Counted from the stretch's first letter, positions 54,715 through 64,000 are shown. The stretch is DNA of 64,000 bases from PWXP01 sp040772845 (GCA_040772845.1 JAXGXG010000001.1:7130001-7194000), one strand, 5' to 3'. Notes: generated from the letters alone by a model not told the origin. Numbers and translations are program-made.

Positions 54715-55074
54715 GCGACGCTGCCATTGCCGGTGACTGCTTTCCCAGGGTGCAAGGCAGCCGTTCGCGGGTCGGCGGCGCAGGCTATATTCTCCACTGC
54801 ATACGAGGGGGCAGTCCCATTTTCGCGGCTTGCAGTAGTGGCCGGTGAGGCAAAATGTCCTATGTGCTGGAAAAATTGGGACAGTCCCCTGTGAACGCTT
54901 ACGATGCAAGTCCATTGCTGCCCCCAGTGAATCCGGACGGTTATGCGGGCCCTCTTTCTCGCACGCTCCTGCTCCGCTGCTTGACATCGGGCGCCGAGGG
55001 GCGCAGAATCACGGTTGCATTGCGAGCGCAATCGCTATGAATCCCACCTCCAGCTTGCACGAAAGGAACATGTC
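54715..55074. other. Intergenic region with an inverted REP-like pair
   Basis: Arms AGGGGGCAGTCCCATTTT (54806-54823) and, reversed, AGGGGACTGTCCCAATTTTT (54871-54890) face each other about 45 bp apart. GGGACAGTCCC motifs of this kind are known beside REP/RAYT elements. No gene. Confidence 0.6.
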
Positions 55075-56382
55075 GTGACCCACCAAACGCATCGTCGGCA
55101 CTTCTTGAAGACTGCGGCCGTCTTGGGAACCGGCTATTTTGTGGCCGGTCGGAGTTGCGCGGCCGAGAGCCGTTCACCCAACGAGAAGCTGAATATCGGT
55201 ATCATCGGCGCCAGTGGTCGCGGCGCCGCCAATACGAATGGCGTTGCCAGCGAGAATATCGTTGCCCTGTGCGACGTCGACTCCGGACGTCTTGCACCTG
55301 CCGCCAAACGTTTTCCGCAGGCGAAGACGTACAGCGACTGGCGCAAGCTGGTCGACCAGAAAGACCTGGACGCGGTGGTGGTCAGTACGACTGACCAGAC
55401 GCACGCGTTTGCGAGTGTGTGGGCCATGAACCGTGGCCTGAGCGTGTACTGCGAAAAGCCGCTTGCGCATTCGGTCTACGAAGCGAGGGTCATGCAAGAG
55501 AAGTACAACGCGAACAAGGACAAGCTGGCGACGCAAATGGGTACGCAGATTCACGCAACCGACAACTATCGGCGCGTGGTGGAACTGGTCCAGGGAGGCG
55601 CGATCGGTACGGTGCGGGAAGCTCATGTCTGGTGCAACCGCGTGGGGCCGACTCCCTCGCGTCCCGCCGAATCGGAACCTTGCCCGCCCGAGTTGAACTG
55701 GGACTTGTGGTTGGGCCCGGCGCCGTTTCGCCCCTACCATAGTAGCTACATTCCCGGTTGTACCCGCTGGGAGCAGCGTTGGGACTGGGGAAACGGTTGC
55801 CTGGGAGATATGGGCAGCCACCTGATCGATCTGCCATTCTGGGCACTGGGGTTGCGCGACCCGATTAGCGTCGAGGCGACCGGCGATCCTCGTAGCGAAG
55901 AAAGCTATCCCAACTGGCTTACGGCTTCTTGGGAGCATCCGGCCATTGGCAACCGGGCTGCCGTCACACTGAAGTGGTACGACGGCATCAAACGGCCCCC
56001 ATCGCCTCCGGGCCACGATCTGGAGAAATGGGGCATTGGTGTCATGTTTGTCGGCGATAAGGGGAAGATTCTTGCCGACTACGGCAAGCGCATCCTTCTG
56101 CCGGAAGAGCAGTACAAAGACTACACGCCGCCGGAACCGACGATCGCTCCGTCCGCCGGTCACTATCAGGAATGGATCAACGGCGCGAAGACCGGTTCGC
56201 CCACCCTGTGCAATTTCGACTATTCCGGCAAGCTGGTTGAAAACAACCTGCTGGGAGCCGTAGCGTTCAGGGTCAACCAGAAGCTCGAATGGGACGCCAA
56301 GGCCTTGAAGGCGAAGAATTGCCCTGATGCCGACGCCCTGATCCGCCGAGAATACCGAAAGGGTTGGGTGTTGGACGGCTGA
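55075..56382 (+). CDS. Tat-exported Gfo/Idh/MocA family oxidoreductase
   Basis: 435 residues from GTG at 55075, chosen because GAAAGGA lies 7 bp upstream and the Tat signal follows at once (THRRHFLKTAAVLGTGYFVA). The NAD-binding motif is IGIIGASGRGAANTNGV (about residue 42), then LCDVDSGRL and the YCEKPLAHSVYEA segment (about 128). The C-terminal domain has GNGCLGDMGSHLIDLPFWAL, typical of the secreted planctomycete group. It is a sugar-related dehydrogenase with unknown substrate, paralogous in type to the gene at 7642-8928 but clearly different in sequence. Confidence 0.9.
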   Translation: MTHQTHRRHFLKTAAVLGTGYFVAGRSCAAESRSPNEKLNIGIIGASGRGAANTNGVASENIVALCDVDSGRLAPAAKRFPQAKTYSDWRKLVDQKDLDAVVVSTTDQTHAFASVWAMNRGLSVYCEKPLAHSVYEARVMQEKYNANKDKLATQMGTQIHATDNYRRVVELVQGGAIGTVREAHVWCNRVGPTPSRPAESEPCPPELNWDLWLGPAPFRPYHSSYIPGCTRWEQRWDWGNGCLGDMGSHLIDLPFWALGLRDPISVEATGDPRSEESYPNWLTASWEHPAIGNRAAVTLKWYDGIKRPPSPPGHDLEKWGIGVMFVGDKGKILADYGKRILLPEEQYKDYTPPEPTIAPSAGHYQEWINGAKTGSPTLCNFDYSGKLVENNLLGAVAFRVNQKLEWDAKALKAKNCPDADALIRREYRKGWVLDG

Positions 56383-56504
56383 AAACGTTGAGCTTCCACC
56401 GCCCCTCTGTCGGCGTTTCGCATTCTGTGGGTTCTGTGAATCCGGAGAATGCGACGGACAACGATAGGATCGGTGCGGTTTGAAGCTGTTTATGCTTGGA
56501 GCGT

Positions 56505-57467
56505 ATGCGCGTGGTGAAACACCAGAAGAAGGACTTCCCGCAACTAGAGTGGAATGATCAGCTCGCTGCCGACTGGCAACGCGTGCTGGAGCTGGCCCTT
56601 GCCGAAGACCTGGGCGCCAATCAGGAATGCGGGGCGCGCGTCGATGTGACGACCGCAGCGCTTGTGTCGCCTGCCGTCGTCGGTCGCACAGTAATCGTCG
56701 CCCGGCAACCCGGTGTGATTGCCGGTTTGCCGGGCGTTGCGCCGACCCTTCACGCGATCGATGCGAACTTGGCCTTCCGTGCTGCATTCGATGACGGCGC
56801 GGCGGTCAAGCCGGGCGATGAGGTCGGGCGAATCGAGGGGCCGGCCGCTGCAATCTTGATGGCGGAACGGATTGTTCTGAACCTGCTGGGACATCTCAGC
56901 GGCATCGCCACCCTTGCGCATCGGTATGTCGATGCTATCGCCGGCACGGCGGCGAATATCTACGACACGCGCAAAACAACTCCCGGGTGGCGCCGTCTCG
57001 AGAAGTACGCCGTGCGATGCGGCGGAGGCCGTAATCATCGCGAAGCTCTTTTCTCCGCCGTCCTGATCAAGGACAACCATCTCGCACTGGGCGCTGATGC
57101 CGGCGGCGAGACGGCCGGCTTCTCGCCTGCCGGTGCGGTTCGGCGCGCGCGCCAATGGCTGGAAGAACAACATGGTCCTGCTGCCGAATGGATTGTGGAG
57201 GTGGAGGTAGACACGCTCGAGCAGCTTGAGGGCGTACTGCCGGCAGCTCCCGATATCGTTCTGCTGGACAACATGCCGCCGGGCGTGCTTGCCAAGGCGG
57301 TTGCATTGCGGGATCGCATGGCCCCGACCGTTGAGCTGGAGGCCTCGGGGGGAGTCGCCCTCGAGACGGTTCGCGCAATTGCAGAGTCGGGTGTGGAACG
57401 GATCAGCGTGGGTGCTTTGACCCATTCGGTTCCTGCGCTCGACTTGGGGCTGGACTGGCTTTCGTGA
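56505..57467 (+). CDS. nadC: Nicotinate-nucleotide pyrophosphorylase (quinolinate phosphoribosyltransferase)
   Basis: 320 residues. It joins quinolinate and PRPP to give nicotinate mononucleotide in NAD synthesis. The family core is clear: LALAEDLGANQECGARVDVT, ERIVLNLLGHLSGIATLAHR, YDTRKTTPGWRRLEKYAVRC, GGGRNHREALFSAVLIKDNH, EVEVDTLEQLEGVL, LLDNMPPGVL and EASGGVALETVR. I used ATG 56505; an in-frame TTG at 56496 is possible. It is longer than many NadC proteins by a short insert near CGARVD, a minor variation. Confidence 0.94.
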   Translation: MRVVKHQKKDFPQLEWNDQLAADWQRVLELALAEDLGANQECGARVDVTTAALVSPAVVGRTVIVARQPGVIAGLPGVAPTLHAIDANLAFRAAFDDGAAVKPGDEVGRIEGPAAAILMAERIVLNLLGHLSGIATLAHRYVDAIAGTAANIYDTRKTTPGWRRLEKYAVRCGGGRNHREALFSAVLIKDNHLALGADAGGETAGFSPAGAVRRARQWLEEQHGPAAEWIVEVEVDTLEQLEGVLPAAPDIVLLDNMPPGVLAKAVALRDRMAPTVELEASGGVALETVRAIAESGVERISVGALTHSVPALDLGLDWLS

Positions 57468-57576
57468 TCAGTAGTCTCGAAACGGGCCTCGCGGTTCGGC
57501 TGCGTCCATTTCCGCCAGCCAGTTTTCGAAGTGCTTCTGCATCTCTTGGGTCTTTTCAGGCATGGCTGCGGCCAGA

Positions 57577-58446
57577 TCATTTCGCGGGGAATACGATGGT
57601 CGCGACGACGGGAAAATGATCCGACGGATACCGACCGTCTTGGTTCATGCGAAGGATCTCGGCCGAAATGACCTTCGCCCATGGATTGGTCAGGACGTAG
57701 TCGATCTTTGCGCCATCGGTTCGGCCTTGAAATGCGTTGAATGTACCGACCGTCTTCGCATTGGGGTATAACACGCGGAACGTATCGACCAGCGCCGTCT
57801 TCGCGTTCGTGCCCGGCTGCTTCAGGTGCACAATCGCCGGATTGTCCTCACCGGCATTCATATCGCCCGTGACGACAACGGGCTCGCTATCGGCTTTTTC
57901 GGCAATCAGCGAGGCAAGCGCCATCGCGCTTCTGAGCCGTGACGGCTGGGACTGGTGATCGAAATGCGTGTTGAAAACCACGACCGGGCGCCCGGTCGTC
58001 TTTTCGATGAAGCGTCCCCATGTGATGATTCGCGGAATGGTATTACCCCAGGTGGCCGATCCCGGGACGGTCGGTGTGTCGGAAAGCCATTGCGTCCCAC
58101 CCCGGTCCAGCTTCCAGCGATCGCTCCGGTAGAGAATGGCGGAATACTCCCCTTTCTGGCGACCGTCTTCGCGACCAACCCCGTGTTCTGCATATCCTGG
58201 CGCGCCGTCATGGATTGCGTCGATTTGATAGCGAAGGGCTTCCTGGAGCCCACAGAAATCCGGCTTTGCCTCGCGGATGACGGCACAGACCATCTCCGTG
58301 CGATGCGGCCACGCATTGTCGCCATCGTTCGCCGTCCCGTAACGGATATTGAACGTCATCACATCGACCTGCAAACCATCGACAACACTGTTGGCCGTCA
58401 GTGTGGCGGCTGCAATCCCCAGAATCAACGAACCGATTGCCATCAT
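57577..58446 (-). CDS. Secreted endonuclease/exonuclease/phosphatase family protein
   Basis: 289 residues with the start at 58446 (MMAIGSLILGIAAATLTANS), which has GGAGGAG just upstream and provides a signal peptide; the longer frame upstream is not supported. EEP-fold motifs appear in order: VMTFNIRYGTAND, CGLQEALRYQ, YSAILYRSDRW, VVFNTHFDHQS, VVTGDMNAGEDN, KIDYVLTN and YPSDHFPVVATI. The family includes phosphodiesterases acting on nucleic acids, lipids or inositol phosphates; this exported form is probably a phosphodiesterase of unknown substrate. It converges on nadC. Confidence 0.88.
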   Translation of the reverse strand: MMAIGSLILGIAAATLTANSVVDGLQVDVMTFNIRYGTANDGDNAWPHRTEMVCAVIREAKPDFCGLQEALRYQIDAIHDGAPGYAEHGVGREDGRQKGEYSAILYRSDRWKLDRGGTQWLSDTPTVPGSATWGNTIPRIITWGRFIEKTTGRPVVVFNTHFDHQSQPSRLRSAMALASLIAEKADSEPVVVTGDMNAGEDNPAIVHLKQPGTNAKTALVDTFRVLYPNAKTVGTFNAFQGRTDGAKIDYVLTNPWAKVISAEILRMNQDGRYPSDHFPVVATIVFPAK

Positions 58447-58849
58447 CTTCTCCTCCAACGATTCGAGAGAGCTTGACGCCCATTTGCCATTTGCGAACAG
58501 GCCAATGCTATCGTAGCGGGCCGGGAACCGACGAGCAACCACAAGCACCCCAGCCGGCGCTGCCGGCGAATTGCTGAATGCACATCTTCGGTTCTGCCGG
58601 GAGGACCCGCCGCAGCGGGGGGCGGTTGGCCGCTTTGTGCCGGTTATTTGTCAGAAACCGGCCCGAGACGCCAAAGATACGTGCAAGAAGGTTCTCACCT
58701 GCGGCAACCAGCCTTAAGAGTCCGCGATCAGGAAGGACTCGTCATGGCGCCGTGCATTTGCGGAGGCCTGCTTTTTCTCGCGTGTTGGCGCGAGGCCTGT
58801 CCGCAGCGAGTTTCCTTTTTCATCCATGTTCCAAATGAGGAGAAGAGTT
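58447..58849. other. Divergent intergenic region
   Basis: This holds the promoters of the EEP gene (-) and the htrA-like gene (+). No gene recognised. The stretch near 58590-58625 is GC-rich with weak hairpin potential. Confidence 0.45.
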
Positions 58850-60430
58850 ATGATGTGCAGAGGAATGAGATCCGGTTGGGGGTTGTGGCTTGTGGGGGCC
58901 GCGCTTCTGGGACTGGCAGGATCGTTGGTGGCGGCCAACCTGCCCGAGTCTTCAGGTCCCGCAGCGAAAATCGATCGTAGCGAAGCCGTCACGTCCGCGC
59001 GGGCGCTTTCGCAAGCGTTCCGCAACGCGGCAAGCGATGTCTTGCCTGCTGTGGTTGCCGTCCGCACCACGCCGCAAGTGGCTCAGACGATGCGCGCCGA
59101 ACCGCAAGGTGGTCGCCAGGAGTCTCCCCAAATGCCGTTCAAGGAGTTTCGTGGGACGCCATTCGGAGAGCTGTTCGAGAATCATCCGGAATTGCGGCGT
59201 TTCTTCGACGAAATGCCGTCCGGCCCGGGGCTTGGCTCGCCGCAGCCGCGCGCCGGCGGGCTTGGTTCTGGCGTGATCATCGATCCCAAGGGAATCATTC
59301 TGACCAACAACCATGTTGTCGCCGGCGCCGGTAAGGTATCGGTGCTGCTGCAAGATGGCCGTGAGTTCGAGGCCGCCGAGATCCATCGCGATCCCCGGAC
59401 CGATCTGGCTGTCCTCCGAATCGAGGGCGCGGACAACCTTACAGCCGCAAAGCTCGGCGACAGCGATCTGGCGGAAGTCGGTGATTGGGTTCTGGCTTTG
59501 GGCGAACCGTTTGGTTTGGAAGGAACCGTTACTGCCGGCATCATCAGCGCGAAGGGGCGTGGATTGGGGATTGCCGAACGTGAAGACTTCCTGCAGACGG
59601 ATGCGGCCATCAATCCGGGCAATAGCGGCGGTCCGCTGGTGAATCTGGATGGCGAGGTGGTTGGCATCAATACGGCCATTTCATCGCGTTCCGGAGGCAA
59701 CCAGGGTGTGGGGTTCGCCGTTCCCATCAATTTGGCCAAATGGGTGGCAGAACAACTGATCGAAACCGGATCCGTGCGTCGCGCGTATCTGGGGGTGGTC
59801 ATCCAGCCGGTCACGCATGAACTGGCCCAACATTTGGGTGTTTCGGCGCGGCAAGGTGTTCTGGTGACCGACGTCATGCCCGAAACGCCGGGGCAAGCTG
59901 CTGGCCTGAAAGAAGGGGATGTCATTGTCGAGTTCGGCGGCCGGAAGATGACCAAGCCCACGGAACTGCAAGGGGCCGTGGAACGAGCCGAAATCGGTAC
60001 AAAGCAGCCGCTCATCGTCCTGCGAGATGGCAAGCGACGCCAGCTTACCGTCCAGGTTGATGAACAGCCAACCGATTTCGGACGTAACTCATTAGGGCGG
60101 ATGAGGTCCGACGGCGATGCGAAGGCCGGCCCCTCGAAGTTTGAAGACCTGGGATTCCAGGTGGAAGAATTGAATGACGACGTTGCCGAGCACCTCGGAT
60201 TCGAGGGCGAGCAGGGGCTGGTCATTACCGAAGTTCAGCCGGGAAGTCCGGCGGGTGCGGCCGGTTTGTCGGCGGGTATGTTGATCACGCACGTCGATCG
60301 GACGGCCGTGACCAATGTTGACGAGCTGCGTGAAGCGGTCGAAGGCGCGTCGGACGAGAAGGGGATTCTACTTCGCGTTCGGAGCAAGCAGGGGGCGCGG
60401 TTCCTGGTGTTGAAACCGCGCGATGAATAA
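58850..60430 (+). CDS. HtrA/DegP (Do-like) serine protease
   Basis: 526 residues. ATG 58850 has AGGAGAAG upstream and gives MMCRGMRSGWGLWLVGAALL, a signal/anchor. A trypsin-like domain follows with the triad His in IILTNNHVVAGAG, Asp in HRDPRTDLAVLRI and Ser in INPGNSGGPLVNL. Two PDZ domains come next (from about 300: YLGVVIQPVTHELAQHLGVS; and from about 430: LGFQVEELNDDVAEHLGFEG). This is the periplasmic quality-control protease type. It is followed at 170 bp by a sigma factor gene with a hairpin between, so co-regulation is possible but not shown. Confidence 0.93.
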   Translation: MMCRGMRSGWGLWLVGAALLGLAGSLVAANLPESSGPAAKIDRSEAVTSARALSQAFRNAASDVLPAVVAVRTTPQVAQTMRAEPQGGRQESPQMPFKEFRGTPFGELFENHPELRRFFDEMPSGPGLGSPQPRAGGLGSGVIIDPKGIILTNNHVVAGAGKVSVLLQDGREFEAAEIHRDPRTDLAVLRIEGADNLTAAKLGDSDLAEVGDWVLALGEPFGLEGTVTAGIISAKGRGLGIAEREDFLQTDAAINPGNSGGPLVNLDGEVVGINTAISSRSGGNQGVGFAVPINLAKWVAEQLIETGSVRRAYLGVVIQPVTHELAQHLGVSARQGVLVTDVMPETPGQAAGLKEGDVIVEFGGRKMTKPTELQGAVERAEIGTKQPLIVLRDGKRRQLTVQVDEQPTDFGRNSLGRMRSDGDAKAGPSKFEDLGFQVEELNDDVAEHLGFEGEQGLVITEVQPGSPAGAAGLSAGMLITHVDRTAVTNVDELREAVEGASDEKGILLRVRSKQGARFLVLKPRDE

Positions 60431-60510
60431 AGTCAACGCCCCGTATAGGGGATGGCTGAACGCGTCAGCAAATCCGTGCTGCGCCGTCCTTTTCGAGCAA
60501 AGAGAAGTGA

Positions 60511-60544
60511 CCTGTCGCGGCGGCCTGCGGGTCGTCGCGACAGG
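60511..60544 (+). terminator. Hairpin between htrA-like and sigma factor genes
   Basis: A perfect 9-bp stem, CCTGTCGCG with CGCGACAGG around a 16-base loop, 80 bp after the protease stop. No U tract follows, so it may be a weak terminator or a 5' UTR structure of the sigma gene. Confidence 0.5.
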
Positions 60545-60600
60545 GGCTGTAACGCCCGCCTGTATGGACGCTGAGTGAAGGCCGACCGATGGAGGATTCC

Positions 60601-61986
60601 ATGGCCGAAAAGGTCTCTGAGACGGTTCATGTCTACCTGACCCAAATGGGACGCGTCAAGATGATCACGGCCGCCCAGGAGCGGGTGATCGGCTGCCGCA
60701 TTACGGAAACGCGACGGCGGTACCGAAGACGATTGCTTGCAACCGACGCTGCCATCGAAGTGGCGGCCGATGCCTTGCAGCGTATTTCCGATGGGAAAGT
60801 CCGCATTGAACAAACCATCGAATCGCCGATGCGGTCCAGTCGGGCGCGGCAACGAATGATGGCGCTGATTCGGGCGAATTTGCCCACCATCCGAAGCCTG
60901 ATTGCCGCCAGTCGTGACGATTTCCATTTCCTGCTCGATCGCCGGCACGCGTGGTCGGCTCGGTTTGCTTCTTGCCGTCGGATTGGCGCCCGTCGCCGCA
61001 AGGCCATCGCAATGCTGGAAGAGACGCCGCTTCGGCGTGCGATTATCGAGGAAATTCGAGCGCAGTTGCGGCGACTGACCGAACGTATGGAATTCCTGAG
61101 TGCAGAACTCGCACATGCATCTCCGCATGACGACGTTCGCCCTTCTGCCCAGGCGTCGCGCGACGAGTTGATCCGCCTGATGGAAAGCACCCACGAGACG
61201 CCAGCCAGTCTCCGGAGGCACATCAAACGGATGGACCAACGCCGGCGTGAACACGAACACGCTCGCCGCGAGTTATCGGCGGCCAACTTGCGCTTGGTCG
61301 TCTCGATCGCCAAGCGGTACCGAAACCGCGGCGTGAGTTTCCTCGATCTGATCCAGGAAGGCAACACCGGCCTGATGCGCGCGGTCGATAAGTTCGATTA
61401 TCGGCGCGGATTCAAGTTCGCTACCTACGCAACCTGGTGGATTCGTCAGGCAATCAGCCGCGCGATTGCCGACCAGTGCAGGACCATTCGGGTGCCCGTC
61501 CATATGCTTGGCGTTATCGATCAGGTGCGCGACGCGCGCCAGGACCTGCGCGAGGCGAATGAGTGTGAGCCGAGCGAGGAGGACACGGCCGAAGCCGCAG
61601 GCGTATCGCTGGAAAAAGTCCGGCTCGCCATGCGTATGACGCACCGTCCCCTATCGTTGGACGAGCCGATGGGCGACTGCCGTGAGGTTTGCCTGGGCGA
61701 GGTGATTCCGGAGCACCGCGGGAAGGTCGCGGGGTTCGAGATCGATCAGCAAACCCTCCGAATGAGGTTGGACGAGGCCCTGAGCCGACTGAACTACCGG
61801 GAACGTGAAGTTCTGCGGATGCGGTTCGGTTTGGCGGATGGTTGTGTTTATACGATGGAGATGATCGGCCAGATCTTCTCCGTGTCTCGCGAACGCGTCC
61901 GTCAGATCGAGGCCGAAGCACTCAGGAAACTCAAAGGTCCCGAGTGCACTGGAAGACTGGCCAGTTTTTTGGACTTCGCGGGATAA
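60601..61986 (+). CDS. RNA polymerase sigma-70 family factor (group 1/2-like)
   Basis: 461 residues from ATG 60601, which has GGAGG 5 bp upstream (an ATG at 60589 overlaps that site). Region 1.2-like VHVYLTQMGRVKMITAAQER is followed by a long Arg-rich non-conserved stretch. Regions 2.1-2.4 read LSAANLRLVVSIAKRYRNRG, LDLIQEGNTGLMRAVDKFDY and FKFATYATWWIRQAISRAIA. Region 3 has VPVHMLGVIDQVRDARQDLR, and region 4 YREREVLRMRFGLADG and SVSRERVRQIEAEALRKLKG. The core-binding and -10 recognition segments are RpoD-like, but region 1.1 is lacking and the length suits an alternative (group 2) factor. The target promoters cannot be deduced. Confidence 0.9.
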   Translation: MAEKVSETVHVYLTQMGRVKMITAAQERVIGCRITETRRRYRRRLLATDAAIEVAADALQRISDGKVRIEQTIESPMRSSRARQRMMALIRANLPTIRSLIAASRDDFHFLLDRRHAWSARFASCRRIGARRRKAIAMLEETPLRRAIIEEIRAQLRRLTERMEFLSAELAHASPHDDVRPSAQASRDELIRLMESTHETPASLRRHIKRMDQRRREHEHARRELSAANLRLVVSIAKRYRNRGVSFLDLIQEGNTGLMRAVDKFDYRRGFKFATYATWWIRQAISRAIADQCRTIRVPVHMLGVIDQVRDARQDLREANECEPSEEDTAEAAGVSLEKVRLAMRMTHRPLSLDEPMGDCREVCLGEVIPEHRGKVAGFEIDQQTLRMRLDEALSRLNYREREVLRMRFGLADGCVYTMEMIGQIFSVSRERVRQIEAEALRKLKGPECTGRLASFLDFAG

Positions 61987-62397
61987 CCGTGGAAGAAAAA
62001 AGCCCGACGGGTTTGCAGTCGCCGGTTCATTTCGCTATTATTACCACAATAACCGTAGGAGAACACGATTTGCGGGGATTTTTCCTGATTCCCCAAGGTG
62101 TTCGATGGAATGCGGTGGGATAGTCCTCAGGTGGCGGCAGTTGCCGAATTCCGGGGAGCATTCCCGCGTCTTCGAGTCTCGGTGTATGGGTAAGAATAGG
62201 AATCGTCGAGACGCATTGGACTTTCTCCTGCGGTTGTGGTCCGCACGGGTACGGTGTGTCAGGCCGGGTGGCTAGCCGAAAACGGGGGCTGGCTCTGTGT
62301 GTTGTGGTTCGTATGTGATGCAGCCACGATCCATAGGGCGCGGTTCTCGCCTTGTTCGGATAGATATCTGAGAAATTGAGAAATCCAAGGTGACGAG
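61987..62397. other. Intergenic region
   Basis: No gene recognised. A small hairpin after a run of A (AAAAAAGCCCGACGGGTTTG, 61995-62015) is a possible terminator for the sigma gene. A second weak stem is GGGGATTTTTCCTGATTCCC near 62075. Confidence 0.45.
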
Positions 62398-63036
62398 ATG
62401 GCAGACTCTTCGGTGAGCCCCGCCGGTATGCGGCTTGTGAAGCTGCTTGTTGGCAAACCACCGATGACCATTGCCCAGTTGATGGAAGCAACCGGGGTAA
62501 CGCGAACCGCAGTGACCGAGCAGCTTGGCGAATTGGTAGCGTGTGGATACGTGGAACGCACTTTGGAACGCCTGTCGGGACGCGGGCGTCCACACCATCT
62601 TTATCTTGCGACCGATGCGGCCCTACTGCTGCTTTGCGCCGATATTCAGCGGCGTGTCATGCCGGCCGTGTGGAAGGCGATCGAGACGGCAGGCGGCGCC
62701 GAGCTTACCGAAGCGGTCATTGCAAGCGTGGCCGAGGAATTGGCTGAGCATTATCGAGGGCGTCTTCGCGAAACGTGTCCGGTGAAACGGCTCAGAGAAA
62801 TGGCTTCTTTGTTGTTGAGCGAGGGCGCCCTGGTGGACTTGGTGGAGGTGAACGGCACCGTGGCGCTTCGGAAACGGAGCTGTCCGTTCATTGGCATGTT
62901 GGACGCGAACCGATCGGTCTGCGGTATCGACCAACGAATGTTGTCGTTGGTAATCGGTCACCCGCTCCAGCGCGCAACTTACCGGCAGGAGGGCGATCCG
63001 TGCTGTACCTTTCGGTTGCAGAACGGTCAGCATTAG
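62398..63036 (+). CDS. Winged-helix regulator with C-terminal cysteine cluster (SufR-like)
   Basis: 212 residues. An N-terminal winged HTH is evident: MRLVKLLVGKPPMTIAQLME, ATGVTRTAVTEQLGELVACG, then the wing RLSGRGRPHHLYLAT. The C-terminal part has cysteines in KRSCPFIGMLDANRSVCGID (spacing C-x12-C) and GDPCCTF, plus one in RETCPVKR, similar in layout to SufR-type iron-sulphur repressors. A redox- or Fe-S-sensing transcription regulator is thus likely. Its closest downstream gene is etfB, but a 350-bp gap separates them, so its targets are unknown. Confidence 0.8.
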   Translation: MADSSVSPAGMRLVKLLVGKPPMTIAQLMEATGVTRTAVTEQLGELVACGYVERTLERLSGRGRPHHLYLATDAALLLLCADIQRRVMPAVWKAIETAGGAELTEAVIASVAEELAEHYRGRLRETCPVKRLREMASLLLSEGALVDLVEVNGTVALRKRSCPFIGMLDANRSVCGIDQRMLSLVIGHPLQRATYRQEGDPCCTFRLQNGQH

Positions 63037-63388
63037 TGGCCGGTAACGGGTGTGGAAGCGACATTCCAAAAGAGTCCGATTCTGACGCATTTATGGGAGG
63101 AATCGGCCGATAATCGGTAGAGCGACGGGTGATTGCGACGGCTGATGGGCCGTGAGGACGGTCCATAGGCCAGTCCTTCTTGAGGCCCAGGCCCCACCCG
63201 CAGTCGCAATTGAGGCTTTTTTTGCCTCTTGACGATGGCCGAGATGCTCGCTAGGCTACTAGGCTTTGAGACATGGTCGCGGGGGGTGTCGTGCTTTTCC
63301 GGCAGCACATCCCGCGGCTTTATTGATGCCCCCGTTGCGAGTCAGGGTGGGGGCTTGCCCTTGCATGTACGACCGCGGAGTTCAGAGC
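63037..63388. other. Intergenic region with a possible terminator
   Basis: GAGGC TTTTTTT GCCTC (63212-63227) forms a short T-looped hairpin. ATTGCGAC (63131-63138) can pair with GTCGCAAT (63203-63210) to enclose a larger fold. No gene. Confidence 0.45.
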
Positions 63389-64000
63389 GTGCCATACGAC
63401 AGCATTGTTCTCGTGAAACAGGTACCGGATACGGCTAATGTTACGGCCGACGCAATGAAGGAGGATGGGACGGTCAATCGAGGCGCCCTCCCGGCCATCT
63501 TCAATCCAGAAGACCTCCACGCCCTCGAAACGGCTCTGGAAGTGAAGGAGCGGTTCGGCGGCACGGTGACGGCCGTTACGATGGGACCTCCAAAGGCCGG
63601 AGATGTGCTTCGTGAATGCCTCTTCCGAGGGGCCGATCGGGCCATCCTGCTTACCGACCGCCGCGCGGCCGGCAGCGATACGCTGGCGACCAGCTATATT
63701 CTGGCCCAGGCGGTCCGAACCATTGGCCGCTACGACTTCGTATTTGCCGGGCGGCAGGCGATCGATGGCGACACGGCCCAGGTCGGCCCTCAATGCGCCG
63801 AGAAATTGGGCATACCGCAAATCACGTATCTCGAGAAGATCGTTAGCGTGGACGGTGATACCGCCCGGATCCGGCGCAATATCGGCCACGGCTGGGAAGT
63901 GGTGGATGCGAAGTTGCCCATCCTGGCAACGGTCATTGAAACGGCCAACGAACCCCGTCCGGCAGCGGCGCGTCGCGTGATGCGAATGAAGCACGCCCGT
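63389..64000 (+). CDS. etfB: Electron transfer flavoprotein beta subunit (partial, 3' end outside window)
   Basis: About 204 codons are visible. The translation VPYDSIVLVKQVPDTANVTA is the typical EtfB start. NRGALPAIFNPEDLHALETA, VTAVTMGPPKAGDVLRECLF, GADRAILLTDRRAAGSDTLA and DFVFAGRQAIDGDTAQVGPQ (AMP/FAD-binding region) follow in family order. The GTG at 63389 has CGGAG upstream and fits family N-termini; an ATG at 63365 in the same frame is an alternative. The protein should shuttle electrons from dehydrogenases to the respiratory chain with an alpha subunit expected just downstream. Confidence 0.92.
   Translation, partial: MPYDSIVLVKQVPDTANVTADAMKEDGTVNRGALPAIFNPEDLHALETALEVKERFGGTVTAVTMGPPKAGDVLRECLFRGADRAILLTDRRAAGSDTLATSYILAQAVRTIGRYDFVFAGRQAIDGDTAQVGPQCAEKLGIPQITYLEKIVSVDGDTARIRRNIGHGWEVVDAKLPILATVIETANEPRPAAARRVMRMKHAR

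Noticed and set aside
55174..56787. 537-residue frame antisense to the second oxidoreductase
   Set aside because: The opposite strand has a complete Tat-signal oxidoreductase; the antisense frame has no domain.

Overview
The window looks like a chromosomal segment of a GC-rich member of the Planctomycetota. The evidence is two Tat-exported Gfo/Idh/MocA oxidoreductases, a secreted ThuA-domain protein, a GH127-type glycosidase, a SurA-N membrane protein with an Ala/Glu/Lys-rich insert, a TopA with a long Lys-rich tail, and many dispersed palindromic intergenic repeats. The phylum call is an inference from gene content; no rRNA or other phylogenetic marker was examined.

Left flank (1-17.5 kb): arginine genes argB-argD-argF on the minus strand (argF cut by the window edge), a PLP-dependent decarboxylase, a complete IS630-type element (copy 1), a ThuA-domain protein, a Gfo/Idh/MocA oxidoreductase, a GH127-like beta-L-arabinofuranosidase, a SurA-like membrane chaperone and topA. 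The sugar genes suggest plant or algal polysaccharide use.

Central island (17.5-48 kb): a repeat- and transposon-rich region built around four head-to-tail, minus-strand RHS cassettes. Each shares a near-identical RHS core but carries a different C-terminal tip: a Cys-rich His/Asn-Cys tip, an Ntox16-like Cys-rich tip, a HELTH metallopeptidase-like tip and a HEQWH metallopeptidase-like tip. Each is followed on the same strand by a different gene that begins with an apparent export signal (a 130-aa protein, an ankyrin protein, a helical-repeat protein, and a 317-aa protein). I read these as displaced polymorphic-toxin/immunity modules. Their 5' ends are cut at different points of the core. They are broken up by a group II intron, a frameshifted IS110-type element, a decayed ISL3 element (8-bp target duplication), an intact IS110-type element with a structured leader that may be a bridge RNA, and a 2741-bp element that I cannot place in a family (23-bp perfect inverted repeats, 9-bp target duplication, HTH ORF joined to a DDE-like ORF across an A8 -1 frameshift site). 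A second, same-length inverted copy of the IS630 element ends the island.

Right flank (48-64 kb): a YhaO/SbcD-like protein with degenerate nuclease motifs overlapping a YhaN/SbcC-like ATPase with a long acidic tail, a secreted metallopeptidase, a second Tat oxidoreductase, nadC, a secreted endonuclease/exonuclease/phosphatase protein, an HtrA/DegP protease, a sigma-70 factor, a Cys-rich winged-helix regulator, and the start of etfB.
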